Shown: positions 38,414-46,766, counted from the first letter of the stretch. The stretch is DNA of 64,000 bases from Micromonospora chokoriensis (GCF_000718555.1 NZ_JOAN01000001.1:695616-759615), one strand, 5' to 3'. Notes: a model not told the origin generated them from the letters alone. Numbers and translations: made by a program.

Positions 38414-39559
38414 GTGACCGCCGGTCGCCCGCCCCGCGTGCTCATCGACGCCACGAGTGTCCCCACCGACCGTGGTGGTGTCGGTCGATACGTCGATGGT
38501 CTGCTCGGTGCCCTCGGCAAGGTGTGCGGGTCGGGGGTGGAGCTGGCAGTGGTCAGCCTCCGCACCGACCTGGAGCGTTACACCCGGATGCTGCCCGGCG
38601 CGGAGATCATCCCCGCCCCGGCCGCCGTGGCGCACCGCCCGGCCCGGCTCGCCTGGGAGCAGACCGGCCTGCCGCTGCTCGCCCAGCAGGTGGGCGCACA
38701 CGTGCTGCACTCGCCCTTCTACACCTGCCCGCTGCGGGCCGGGTGCCCGGTCACGGTCACCGTGCACGACGCGACGTTCTTCACCGAGCCGGAGCACTAC
38801 GACAAGTCGCGCCGCACGTTCTTCCGCAGCGCCATCAAGACCTCGCTGCGCCGCGCCAACCGGGTGATCGTGCCCAGCAAGGCCACCCGCGACGAGCTGA
38901 TCCGGCTGCTCGACGCCGACCCGACGCGGATCGATGTGGCCTACCACGGCGTCGACCAGGCGGCCTTCCACGCCCCCACCGAGGAGGAGAAGGCCCGCGT
39001 ACGCGCCCGGCTGGGGCTGGGCAACAGCAGCTACGTCGCCTTCCTCGGCGCCAAGGAGCCGCGCAAGAACGTGCCGAACCTGATCCGTGGGTGGGCGCGG
39101 GCGGTGGCTGACCGGGTCGACCCTCCGGCCCTGGTTATCGCCGGTGGGCAGGGGCACGACGAGGACATCGACCGGGCGGTGGCCGAGGTGCCGTCGCACC
39201 TGCGGCTGCTGCGTCCCGGCTATCTGCGCTACGGCGACCTGCCAGGTTTCCTCGGTGGCGCCCTGGTCGCCGCCTACCCGTCCTATGGCGAGGGGTTCGG
39301 GCTGCCGATCCTGGAGGCGATGGCGTGTGCCGCCCCGGTGCTGACCACGCCCCGGCTCTCGCTGCCCGAGGTGGGTGGCGACGCGGTCGCGTACACCTCG
39401 GAGGACCCGGAGCAGATCGGCACGGACCTGGCCGCGCTGCTCGACGACGAGCAGCGACGGTTGTCGCTGGCGAAGGCGGGGTTCGACCGGGCCAAGGAGT
39501 TCACCTGGGAGTCCAGCGCCGAGGTGCATATCGCCGCGTGGAGTCGGGCTCGTTCCTGA
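38414..39559 (+). CDS. Glycosyltransferase family 4 (GT-B fold)
   Basis: A 381-residue GT-B glycosyltransferase. The N-terminal half has LIDATSVPTDRGGVGRYVDGLLGAL, the C-terminal half FLGAKEPRKNVPNLIRGW and PSYGEGFGLPILEAMACAAPVLTT, where the E-x7-E pattern binds the nucleotide sugar. It probably adds mannose or a related sugar to a cell-wall or exopolysaccharide precursor; the adjacent GDP-mannose gene supports GDP-mannose as donor, but this is inference. The start is GTG 38414 with AAGGAG 7 bases upstream; the open frame reaches back through the divergent gene. Confidence 0.9.
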   Translation: MTAGRPPRVLIDATSVPTDRGGVGRYVDGLLGALGKVCGSGVELAVVSLRTDLERYTRMLPGAEIIPAPAAVAHRPARLAWEQTGLPLLAQQVGAHVLHSPFYTCPLRAGCPVTVTVHDATFFTEPEHYDKSRRTFFRSAIKTSLRRANRVIVPSKATRDELIRLLDADPTRIDVAYHGVDQAAFHAPTEEEKARVRARLGLGNSSYVAFLGAKEPRKNVPNLIRGWARAVADRVDPPALVIAGGQGHDEDIDRAVAEVPSHLRLLRPGYLRYGDLPGFLGGALVAAYPSYGEGFGLPILEAMACAAPVLTTPRLSLPEVGGDAVAYTSEDPEQIGTDLAALLDDEQRRLSLAKAGFDRAKEFTWESSAEVHIAAWSRARS

Positions 39560-39622
39560 CCCTGCGTGCCGCTGGCGGTGACCCGTGCCACTGGGGGCAG
39601 GCACGTCGGGCATGATGTGCGG

Positions 39623-40714
39623 ATGCTCTATGCGGTCATTCCGGCAGGTGGCAGTGGCACAAGGTTGTGGCCGTTGTCCCGCGCCGGCCATCCCAAGTTC
39701 CTCCACCCGCTGACCGGCACCAGCGCGTCGCTACTCCAGGCGACCGTGGAACGGCTCGCGCCGCTGACCACACCGGAGCGCACCCTTGTGGTCACCGGTG
39801 CCGCGCACGTCGCGGCGGTGGCTCGGCAACTGGCCGGTCTGCCGGAGGAGAACATCCTGGTCGAGCCCTCGCCACGCGATTCCTGCGCGGCGATCGCGTT
39901 GGCCGCCGCGGTGATCGCGACCCGCGACCCGGACGCGGTGATGGGCAGCTTCGCGGCCGACCACCTGATCCGTGACCCGGACAGCTGGGTCCGCACGGTC
40001 CAGCAGGCGGTCCGTGGGGCCGAGCAGGGCATGCTGATGACCGTTGGGATCACCCCGACCCGGGCGGAGACCGGCTACGGCTACCTGGAGACCGGCGACC
40101 CGACCGAGGGCGTGCCGTGGCGGCCGGTGGCCGAGTTCAAGGAGAAGCCGGCCGTCGAGGTCGCCGAGGCGTACGTCCGTTCGGGCCGGCACCTGTGGAA
40201 CGCGAGCATGTTCGTGTGGCGGGTGGACGTCTTCCTCGCCGAGCTGGCCCGCCAGCAGCCGGCGCTGCACGCCGGCGTCGCCGCGATCGCCGCCGCCTGG
40301 GGCACCCCGGAGCAGGACGAGGTCCTGGGCGCGATCTGGCCCACCCTGCCGAAGATCTCCGTCGACTACGCGGTGATGGAGGGCGCGGCCACGGCGGGTC
40401 GAGTCGCGACGGTGCCCGGCGACTTCGGCTGGAACGACGTCGGTGACTTCCACACCCTGGGCGACGTGCTGCCCGCCGACGACGCGGGCAACGTGGTGCT
40501 CGGCACGGATGCCAAGCCAGGCGTGCTGCTGCGCGACAGCGCCAACCTCGTGGTCGTGCCGCAGTCGGGTCGGTTGGTGGCCGTCCTCGGTCTGCGCGAC
40601 CTGATCGTGGTGGATACCCCGGACGCGGTGCTGGTCTGCCCGCGCGACCGGGCACAGGACGTCAAGGCCCTGGTCGACGAGCTCAAGGAGCGAGGCGAAG
40701 AGGGCTACGTCTGA
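39623..40714 (+). CDS. manC: Mannose-1-phosphate guanylyltransferase
   Basis: A 363-residue nucleotidyltransferase that makes GDP-mannose from mannose-1-phosphate and GTP. The signature AVIPAGGSGTRLWPLSR is at the N-terminus, PKFLHPLTG follows, and FAADHLI, FKEKP, WNASMFVW and FGWNDVGDF are the typical core blocks. It lacks the isomerase domain of the longer bifunctional enzymes. The ATG at 39623 is leaderless by its CATGAT 6 bases upstream (39611-39616); the frame is open 19 codons further. Its last 32 bases overlap the convergent NUDIX gene. Confidence 0.94.
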   Translation: MLYAVIPAGGSGTRLWPLSRAGHPKFLHPLTGTSASLLQATVERLAPLTTPERTLVVTGAAHVAAVARQLAGLPEENILVEPSPRDSCAAIALAAAVIATRDPDAVMGSFAADHLIRDPDSWVRTVQQAVRGAEQGMLMTVGITPTRAETGYGYLETGDPTEGVPWRPVAEFKEKPAVEVAEAYVRSGRHLWNASMFVWRVDVFLAELARQQPALHAGVAAIAAAWGTPEQDEVLGAIWPTLPKISVDYAVMEGAATAGRVATVPGDFGWNDVGDFHTLGDVLPADDAGNVVLGTDAKPGVLLRDSANLVVVPQSGRLVAVLGLRDLIVVDTPDAVLVCPRDRAQDVKALVDELKERGEEGYV

Positions 40715-41288
40715 GGGCTGCGAGGGCCGGTGCGACAAGTTGCGCGGTCCCGCCGGCCAGCGGCTCGGGTAGCTGGTCCGGTGGGAACCAGCCCAGCTCC
40801 TCGGACTCGTCGCTGACCTGTTCCACCGCTGCGGGCGGGGCGAGCACGGCGAAGCGGACGTCGTAATGACGGGAGCCGCCCTGGCAGAGCACCTCGTGCA
40901 CGTCGATGTCGATCGGCACCGGGTCGATGCGCAGGCCGGCGATGCCGGACTCCTCGGTGGCCTCGCGTAGCGCGGCGCCGACCAGGGTCTGGTCGACAGG
41001 CTCGCAGTGCCCGCCGAGCTGCACCCAACACCCGAACTTGCCGTGCAGGCAGAGCAGCACCCGGGAGCCGGTGGCGTCCAGCACCAGCGCGCTGGCCGTC
41101 ACGTGCCCGGGGACGTGCTCCCGGGTCATCGCGACCGGCCCGACGGCGAGCAGTGCGAGGGCCTTCTCCCGCGCGCTGGCGGCATTCGGGCTGGTGGGCT
41201 GCCAGCCCTCAAGTAGCGCGGTGGCGTCGGCGTGCAGCGCCGCGTACGCCTCGGGGTCGGTCGGTCTGGTGGTCACGGTGTCAGGCAC
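40683..41288 (-). CDS. NUDIX hydrolase
   Basis: A 201-residue protein with a Nudix box near the middle, GGHCEPVDQTLVGAALREATEESGI. The REATEESG part is canonical; the first half has the Asp-containing variant common in actinobacteria. Family members hydrolyse a nucleoside diphosphate linked to another group. The N-terminal 70 residues are a helical extension. The start is GTG 41288 with TACAGT 6 bases upstream (41300-41295), so leaderless. The 3' end overlaps manC by 32 bases tail to tail. Confidence 0.88.
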   Translation of the reverse strand: MPDTVTTRPTDPEAYAALHADATALLEGWQPTSPNAASAREKALALLAVGPVAMTREHVPGHVTASALVLDATGSRVLLCLHGKFGCWVQLGGHCEPVDQTLVGAALREATEESGIAGLRIDPVPIDIDVHEVLCQGGSRHYDVRFAVLAPPAAVEQVSDESEELGWFPPDQLPEPLAGGTAQLVAPALAALRRSPLRLAP

Positions 41289-41294
41289 CCCGCC

Positions 41295-41321
41295 ACTGTA
41301 CGAGCGTGTGCTCCGTACGCT
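41295..41321. promoter_or_regulatory. Back-to-back leaderless promoters in a 39-base gap
   Basis: Only 39 bases separate the start codons of the NUDIX gene (reverse, 41288) and the hypothetical gene (forward, 41328). TACAGT at 41300-41295 and TACGCT at 41316-41321 each lie exactly 6 bases before their start codons. Each promoter's -35 region must therefore lie within or beyond the -10 of the other, so the two units probably compete. Confidence 0.6.
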
Positions 41322-41327
41322 GGTCCG

Positions 41328-42362
41328 GTGACCTTGCAACTCGTCGAATTCGTGGTGGCTGGTAACGAGGCCAGCGATCTGCTGCCGGTGCGGTCGGCGG
41401 CGCTGCTGCGCGCGTACGGTGCCCGGCGGGGCTTCTGGACGGTGCTGGACGAGGGGCCGGTGGAGCGCTGCCTCGCGTTGCTGTTGGAGCGGGACGACGG
41501 CGAGTGGACGGCCGAGCACGTGTGGGCGGATGCCGGCGCGGAGAACGGGCGGACCGAGGATGGTGAGGCGCTCGCCCACCACGACGGCTGGGTGTACGTC
41601 TTCGGCTCGCACTTCGGCTCGAAGGCTGGCCCGCTGCGACCTCGGCGTGCCTTCGTGGCCCGGTTCCGCGAGGACGACGCGGTGGCCGGGCCGGTGCCGG
41701 TGCACGTGGTGCGCAACTCGTTCCGGCTGCACCGGGCGGTGAACGACGCGCTCGCCGCGTCGCCGCTGACCCTCCTGCCGACGGGGGAGCGGGTGCGGGC
41801 CCGGTTCATCGTGGAGACGTTGGCGCGGGGGACCGTCCGGGAGAAGAGCTGGGTGAGCCGGCTGGCCCCGGGTGACCTGCCGTTGAACGTGGAGGCGGCG
41901 ACCTTCACCCCGGCCGGGACGGTGCTGCTCGGGCTGCGCTTCCCGGTCACCGACGCCGGAGAGCCGATCCTGGTCGAGGTGGCCGACGTGCCGGGCATGT
42001 TCATGGCCGAGCCGGCGTGGCCGCGAGCGTTGGGCGCGTACGTGTTGACCGGGGTCACCCCGCCGGGGCAGCTGACCGGCTTCCGCGCGATCACCCCGAC
42101 GTCCGACGGCGGGTACGCGGCCGTGATCGGCTCGATCGACGCGCTGGGCAAGGGGTCGGTCCTGCTCGACGACCATCCGGGCGGGGGCGACGTCACCTCC
42201 CGGCACGTCCGCTTCCGGTTTCCCGGTGACGAGCCCTGGCTCGCCGGGGAGGTGGTGGCGGATCTGGCGCCGTTTCACCACGTCGAGGGGCTGGCCGAGT
42301 GGGACGGGCGAACGTTCTATGTCACCGACGAGGACCACCGGGTCGCACTCTGGGTCGGCTGA
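41328..42362 (+). CDS. Uncharacterised conserved protein
   Basis: A 344-residue protein with no signal peptide and no membrane helix. I do not recognise the family with confidence. It has repeated short beta-strand patterns ending in G-x-W or D-G-x (DGWVYVFGSHFGSKAG, EAATFTPAGTVLLGLRFPV, GLAEWDGRTFYVTDEDHRVALWV), which suggest a beta-propeller-like fold such as DUF3616, but I cannot prove it. The start is GTG 41328, leaderless by TACGCT exactly 6 bases upstream. It is divergent from the NUDIX gene. Confidence 0.65.
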   Translation: MTLQLVEFVVAGNEASDLLPVRSAALLRAYGARRGFWTVLDEGPVERCLALLLERDDGEWTAEHVWADAGAENGRTEDGEALAHHDGWVYVFGSHFGSKAGPLRPRRAFVARFREDDAVAGPVPVHVVRNSFRLHRAVNDALAASPLTLLPTGERVRARFIVETLARGTVREKSWVSRLAPGDLPLNVEAATFTPAGTVLLGLRFPVTDAGEPILVEVADVPGMFMAEPAWPRALGAYVLTGVTPPGQLTGFRAITPTSDGGYAAVIGSIDALGKGSVLLDDHPGGGDVTSRHVRFRFPGDEPWLAGEVVADLAPFHHVEGLAEWDGRTFYVTDEDHRVALWVG

Positions 42363-42385
42363 GCCGGTGCGAGGGGTGGGATGAC

Positions 42386-42436
42386 CGGACGGCACCTCTG
42401 CGGAGCAAGGGCCGCAGACCCTCGTGGTGCCGTCCG
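42386..42436 (+). terminator. Long two-tier hairpin after the uncharacterised gene
   Basis: CGGACGGCACC (42386-42396) pairs perfectly with GGTGCCGTCCG (42426-42436), 11 bases. Inside it a second stem, TCTGCGG (42397-42403) with CCGCAGA (42412-42418), forms a 7-base hairpin. It lies 24 bases past the stop of the gene at 41328 and is followed by ATCTTT. This is a probable terminator. Confidence 0.6.
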
Positions 42437-42456
42437 ATCTTTGGGGCCTCCCCGGT

Positions 42457-42476
42457 CCCGGTGCCCCGGCACCGGG
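42457..42476. promoter_or_regulatory. 20-base near-perfect palindrome upstream of the ArsR-like regulator
   Basis: CCCGGTGCC and GGCACCGGG flank a 2-base centre (CC) at 42457-42476. Such a compact symmetric site 164 bases before the regulator start could be an operator for that regulator or another factor. The arrangement is too tight to be an RNA hairpin, which favours a protein-binding DNA site. Confidence 0.35.
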
Positions 42477-42639
42477 CGTCCAGGACGCGCGGCACCGTGT
42501 TCGGGCATGGGAAGCATGCCGAACCGGCCCCGAAGGCGTCGAGGTTTTTCAGTCCAGGCTTAAAGATGGAGATTACTGCCGGCCAGGTAGAGTCGAACGG
42601 TCATCCGGCATCCCCCTGTCGGCGACACGGGAGCGCTCC

Positions 42640-43638
42640 ATGCTGAAGATCCACTTTTCTGGGGAGGACGTCCTCCGGACGCGGGTGGCGCCGGCGGCGG
42701 ACCCGGTCTGGGAGCTGGTCCTCAGCCTGCACGTGCTGCAGGGCCGCACCCGTGATCCGCTGACGGCCAACTGGCGGCGCAGCGTGGCCCGGGACCTGCG
42801 CCAGGACTCCGCCTCCGAGCAGCTCCGCCTGCTCTTCGCGTTGAACCCGCCGCGTGGCTACTTCCCCGACTTCCTTACCCCGTACGCCAGCGTCGACGGC
42901 TTCGAGGCCGGGCTGGACGCGCTTCGCCGTACCCCGGCCGAGCTGCTGCACCGGGACCTGAGCATGCTGGCCACCGAGAACCAGTTGCCCTCCTCGGCCG
43001 CCGCGCTGGCCCGGGGCGAGGCGGCGGCGCTGGCACACCTGGCCGAGTCGATGGAGCAGTACCGGTCGCTGGCGATCAGCCCGTACTGGGGTCGGATCCA
43101 GGCCGCGGTGGCGGCGGACCGCACCCGTCGGGCCCGGGCGCTGCTCGACGGCGGTGTCGAGGGCCTGCTCAACAGCCTCCGGCCGGCGATGCGCTGGGAG
43201 AGCGGGGTGCTGGAGGTCCGCAGCTACCCGCACAGCCGGGAGCTGCACCTGGACGGCCGTGGCCTGCTGCTCGTGCCGTCGTTCTTCTGCGCGGCCACCC
43301 CGGTCGCGCTGCTCGACCCGGCGTTGCCACCGGTGCTGGTCTACCCGGTGGACCGGCTGGGTGGGCTGGTGCCGGCCGATGCCGGCGCAGCGTCCGCATC
43401 GGGCGCTGCCCGCGACTCACTCGCCGCGCTGCTGGGCCGCACCAGGGCGGCGGTGTTGCAGGCCAGCGACGAGGGCTGCACCACCGGCGAGGTCGCCCGC
43501 AGGCTCAACATCTCCCCGGCGGCGGCGAGCCAGCACGCCACGGTGCTGCGCAACGCCGGCCTGCTGGTCAGCCACCGCGAACGCAACAGCGTGCTGCACA
43601 CGTTGACCCCGCTGGGCCGGGCCATGCTGGACGCGTGA
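42640..43638 (+). CDS. ArsR-type winged-helix transcriptional regulator (DUF5937-like)
   Basis: A 332-residue regulator. The N-terminal 250 residues form a helical domain beginning MLKIHFSGEDVLRTRVAPAADPVWE, as in actinobacterial DUF5937 proteins. The C-terminal 80 residues are a winged helix: RAAVLQASDEGCTTGEVARRLNISPAAASQHATVLRNAGLLVSHRERNSVLHTLTPLG, with the recognition helix SPAAASQHATVLR. Only cytoplasmic; the ligand is unknown. I chose ATG 42640 (GGGAG 6 bases upstream) over the longer open frame. It is convergent with fbiB, with just 16 bases between. Confidence 0.85.
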   Translation: MLKIHFSGEDVLRTRVAPAADPVWELVLSLHVLQGRTRDPLTANWRRSVARDLRQDSASEQLRLLFALNPPRGYFPDFLTPYASVDGFEAGLDALRRTPAELLHRDLSMLATENQLPSSAAALARGEAAALAHLAESMEQYRSLAISPYWGRIQAAVAADRTRRARALLDGGVEGLLNSLRPAMRWESGVLEVRSYPHSRELHLDGRGLLLVPSFFCAATPVALLDPALPPVLVYPVDRLGGLVPADAGAASASGAARDSLAALLGRTRAAVLQASDEGCTTGEVARRLNISPAAASQHATVLRNAGLLVSHRERNSVLHTLTPLGRAMLDA

Positions 43639-43654
43639 CCCGGCCGGCCGTCTC

Positions 43655-44740
43655 TCAGAGGGCGAGCGCGGCGCTCGCCGGGCTGCCGGGGGGTGGCGGC
43701 AACAGGGTCGACCCGACGCCTTCGGCGGCCAGGGCGACGCGCAGTCGGTGCAGGTCGGCGCCGAAGCGAACCAGACCGAGCGGCTCGATGGGCGTCGGGG
43801 CCGAACCCAGCAGCAGGGCTGCGCCGGCCGGCCACCCAGGCATCTCGGCGACCAGACCGGCGCGTACCTCGGCTTCGTCGACCAGGGTGAAGACCGTGCC
43901 GGGGGCGACCACCCCGGCGACCGCGTCGATCGCCCGTCGTACCACGGTCAGGTCGGCCGGCGTCGGACCGGGACCATCGGTCAGGGTGGCGGCATCGGCG
44001 AGTCCGGCGGCACGGGCCTCGGCGGTACCGAGCGAGAACAGGTCCTGTGCCGCGTCGCGGATCAGCGCCCGCGCGCCAGTGGCGTCGTCCTGGTCGGTGG
44101 CGGGCAGGTAGCCCCGCACCACCGCGACGGGGACCTGATCGCACTTGCCCTTGATCAGCTCGCCGGCACCTGCCAGCTCGTCCACCACGGCCATCTGGGT
44201 CAACTGCAGTTCGTTGCCGTACGGGTCGACCTCGCCCCGGTGGTCGCGGATGGCCGGCATCCCGGCCACGCCGAGCGCCACGTCGGTGAGCCCGTTGCGC
44301 CAGGGACGGCCCATCGTGTCGCTGATGATCACGGCCAGGTCCAGGTCGTAGCGCTCTCGCAGCGCGTCGCGCAGAGCCCGCGCCGAGGCGTCCGGGTCGA
44401 CCGGCAGCAACACCAGTTGGGTCTTGTCCACATTCGACGCGTCGATCCCGGCCGAGGCCATCACGAAGCCGTGATGGGTCTGCACGATCCGGGTCGCCCC
44501 GCGGCTGGCGACCACCCGGGCGGTCTCACCCGCCAGGACCTCGTCCCGGGCTGCCAACCGTTCCGGCCCGTCCGCCGGGACGTCGACCAGCCGGCCCTCC
44601 GCCTTGGAGACAATCTTGCTGGTCACCACCAGCACGTCGCCGTTGCGCAACCACGGCGCGGCGGTCGCGATAACCGCGGCCAGGTCGTCACCCTCGGTCA
44701 CGTGGCCGATGCCGAGCACCGGCAGGATCTCCAGCCTCAC
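43655..44740 (-). CDS. fbiB: Coenzyme F420-0:L-glutamate ligase (CofE/FbiB) with short C-terminal domain
   Basis: A 361-residue enzyme that adds glutamates to F420-0. The CofE domain (residues 1 to about 245) shows VTSKIVSKAEGR, MGRPWRNGLTDVALGVAG, and DPYGNELQLTQMAVVDELAGAGELIKGKCD. After it come only about 115 residues, where mycobacterial FbiB (about 448 residues) has a full nitroreductase-like domain that reduces dehydro-F420-0. The remainder here, with VVRRAIDAVAGVVAPGTVF and GADLHRLRVALAAEGVGSTLLPP, looks like a shortened version of it. The start is GTG 44740, overlapping the fbiA stop as GTGA. Confidence 0.9.
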   Translation of the reverse strand: MRLEILPVLGIGHVTEGDDLAAVIATAAPWLRNGDVLVVTSKIVSKAEGRLVDVPADGPERLAARDEVLAGETARVVASRGATRIVQTHHGFVMASAGIDASNVDKTQLVLLPVDPDASARALRDALRERYDLDLAVIISDTMGRPWRNGLTDVALGVAGMPAIRDHRGEVDPYGNELQLTQMAVVDELAGAGELIKGKCDQVPVAVVRGYLPATDQDDATGARALIRDAAQDLFSLGTAEARAAGLADAATLTDGPGPTPADLTVVRRAIDAVAGVVAPGTVFTLVDEAEVRAGLVAEMPGWPAGAALLLGSAPTPIEPLGLVRFGADLHRLRVALAAEGVGSTLLPPPPGSPASAALAL

Positions 44741-45684
44741 GTCAACTCCACCGCGGCGCGGACCATGGCCGCCGTCGCCGCCTCGTCGGTCATCCGCAGC
44801 GGCACCGCGCGGACCGTCACCTCGGGCACCACCGTGCCCGCGTCCTCCTCGGCCACCAGCCAACCGTCGAGCAGCCCGCCGCTCGCCCGGCCGCCGTAGA
44901 GCCGACCCACCCCCGCCGCGCTGCACTCGACACCGAGCACAGCCAGGCAACGGTCGGCCATCCCACGGACCGGTGCGCCCCCGATGATCGGGGAGACGCC
45001 CACCACCGGCGCCGGGCCGTCCGCCACGGCCGCACGCAGCCCCGGTACGGCCAGCACCGGCGCGACGCTCACCACCGGGTTGCTCGGCGCGATCAGCACC
45101 AGGTCGGCCGAGGCGATCGCGTCCAGCACGCCGGGTGCCGGCTTCGCCGTCTCCGCGCCGACGAAAACGAAACGGTGGGTGAGGATGTCAGCCCGGTGCC
45201 GCACCCACCACTCCTGGAAGTGGATCGCCCGCTGCCCCTGCTCGTCCTCCACCACCGCATGGGTCTCCAACCGGTCGTCGGTGGCCGGCAACAGGCGCAC
45301 CCCCGGCTCCCAGCGGGCGGCGAGCGCCTCGGTGACCGCGCTCAACGGGTAACCGCCGTTGAGCATGGTGCTGCGGACCAGGTGGGTGGCGATGTCCTTG
45401 TCGCCGAGGCCGAACCAGGTCGGTTGTGCCCCGTACGCGGCCAGCTCCTGCTTGACCGTCCAACTCTCGCCGACCCGACCCCAGCCCCGCTCCGGGTCGG
45501 CGCCCCCGCCGAGCGTGTACATGACGCTGTCCAGATCGGGGCAGATCTTCAACCCGTGTAACCACAGGTCGTCTCCGACGTTGACCACGGCGGTCACCTC
45601 CGCGCCGACGTCGCGGGCGTACGCCCGGACCCCGAGCAGGAACCGGGCGCCGCCGATGCCGCCGGCCAGAACCACGATGCGCAT
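44737..45684 (-). CDS. fbiA: 2-phospho-L-lactate/phosphoenolpyruvyl transferase (CofD/FbiA)
   Basis: A 315-residue enzyme of F420 synthesis that joins the activated phosphate compound with FO (made by FbiC) to give (dehydro)F420-0. The N-terminus MRIVVLAGGIGGARFLLG is diagnostic, followed by NVGDDLWLHGLKICPDLDSVMYTLGG and the GGYPLSAVTEALAARW block. DLVLIAPSNPVVSVAPVLAVPG is near the active site. I chose ATG 45684 (GAGG 9 bases upstream) over the ATG at 45693. Coupled to fbiB by a 4-base overlap, as in Rv3261-Rv3262. Confidence 0.95.
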   Translation of the reverse strand: MRIVVLAGGIGGARFLLGVRAYARDVGAEVTAVVNVGDDLWLHGLKICPDLDSVMYTLGGGADPERGWGRVGESWTVKQELAAYGAQPTWFGLGDKDIATHLVRSTMLNGGYPLSAVTEALAARWEPGVRLLPATDDRLETHAVVEDEQGQRAIHFQEWWVRHRADILTHRFVFVGAETAKPAPGVLDAIASADLVLIAPSNPVVSVAPVLAVPGLRAAVADGPAPVVGVSPIIGGAPVRGMADRCLAVLGVECSAAGVGRLYGGRASGGLLDGWLVAEEDAGTVVPEVTVRAVPLRMTDEAATAAMVRAAVELT

Positions 45685-45697
45685 GTCGACCATCCTC

Positions 45698-45752
45698 GCG
45701 CACGTGACGCCTCCGATCCGTCGGCGGCCCTAGAGACTAGGCTCACGTGCGC
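45698..45752. promoter_or_regulatory. Paired CACGTG sites between fbiA and the divergent gene
   Basis: A 10-base inverted repeat, GCGCACGTGA (45698-45707) and TCACGTGCGC (45743-45752), places two CACGTG palindromes 43 bases apart, near four turns of the helix. The right copy starts at the last base of TAGGCT (45738-45743), a likely -10 for the gene at 45784, and covers the predicted transcription start. The left copy lies 14 bases before the fbiA start. This looks like a paired operator. Confidence 0.5.
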
Positions 45753-45783
45753 ACTGTCCGTTCATGCCCCGAGGGGGGACCTC

Positions 45784-46743
45784 GTGACCAGCCCCGCCGA
45801 GCCCGCGTCCTCCGACGCGACGCAGGCCCGCCAGCTGACCAAGCCGCTACGGGAGCTCGCCGCGCTCGCGCTGCTCGGCGCCAACGCCGTGTTCCTCTTC
45901 GTGGGCTTGCTCCGGTTCATCGCCCCGAACGGCTACGGCTCCTTCACCGACCGCGCGGGCAGTGCCTTCTTGGCGTTCATCGGGTTGGAGGCGGTGGGTC
46001 TTCCGCTGCTGGCCGTGCTGCTGGCCACGCACATCTCGCCGGTGCTGGCGAAGGCGAAGCTGATCACGCAGGTAGCTCTCATCGAGTACGCGGTCAGCGC
46101 CGTGTTCGGCACGCTGACCATGCTGATCTGGACGGTGGGCCGCCTGGCCGAGGCCGAGGTGCTCGACGCGCTGCTCGGTGTGCTCAGCCGGTTCGCCTGG
46201 ATGGTGATCTTCGCGATCGCCGCCTGGGTGGTCTACACCATCTGGCGCGCCCACTACTACGTGCCGCGGCCGAAGCCCCAGCCCGGCGTCTACGGCCAGC
46301 CCCAGCCGGGTTGGCCGCAGCAGCCGGGCGGTTGGCCGACCCCGGGCCAGCCCGGTGGTCAGCCGCAGGGCGGTTGGCCCGCTCCCGGCCAGCCGGGCGG
46401 CTACCCGCCGGCAGCCCAGTACGGCCAGCCGTCGCCCCCGTTCCAGGCCCCGCAGTCGGCCCCGCCGTTCCCGCAGTCCGCGCCGCCGTTCCCGCAGTCG
46501 GCCCCGCCGCACCCGCAGTCGGCCCCGCCGTTCCCGGCCACCCCGCAGTCCGCGCCGCCGGTGAACCCCGCGCCACCGTCCCCGGCCGCGCCGCCGTTCG
46601 GGCAGCCGCCGTCGGCCGACCCCACCCAGGCCATCCCGCGCCAGTCCGCCGATCCGACCGAGGTCATCTCCCGCCCCGCCGACCCGGACACCGACCGCAC
46701 CCAGCACATCAACCCCGACGACCACCCCAACCAGCCCCGCTGA
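45784..46743 (+). CDS. Membrane protein with Pro/Gln-rich C-terminal tail
   Basis: A 319-residue protein with four helices in residues 15-150 (LALLGANAVFLFVGLLRFIAP, AFIGLEAVGLPLLAVLLAT, LIEYAVSAVFGTLTMLI, FAWMVIFAIAAWVVYTIW). The C-terminal 160 residues are a low-complexity tail. They start with GQPQPGWPQQPGGWP-type units, then QSAPPFP repeated several times, and end TQHINPDDHPNQPR. Similar tails are common in actinobacterial membrane proteins of unknown role. The start is GTG 45784 with GAGGGGGG upstream. It is divergent from fbiA. Confidence 0.75.
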   Translation: MTSPAEPASSDATQARQLTKPLRELAALALLGANAVFLFVGLLRFIAPNGYGSFTDRAGSAFLAFIGLEAVGLPLLAVLLATHISPVLAKAKLITQVALIEYAVSAVFGTLTMLIWTVGRLAEAEVLDALLGVLSRFAWMVIFAIAAWVVYTIWRAHYYVPRPKPQPGVYGQPQPGWPQQPGGWPTPGQPGGQPQGGWPAPGQPGGYPPAAQYGQPSPPFQAPQSAPPFPQSAPPFPQSAPPHPQSAPPFPATPQSAPPVNPAPPSPAAPPFGQPPSADPTQAIPRQSADPTEVISRPADPDTDRTQHINPDDHPNQPR

Positions 46744-46766
46744 GCCGGCTTCCGCAGAGGTTCCTC

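Noticed and set aside
45784..46743. The second long frame (45747-46805) over the Pro-rich membrane gene
   Set aside because: It is the neighbouring frame of a Pro/Gln repeat; the frame with membrane helices and GAGGGGGG ribosome-binding site is preferred.
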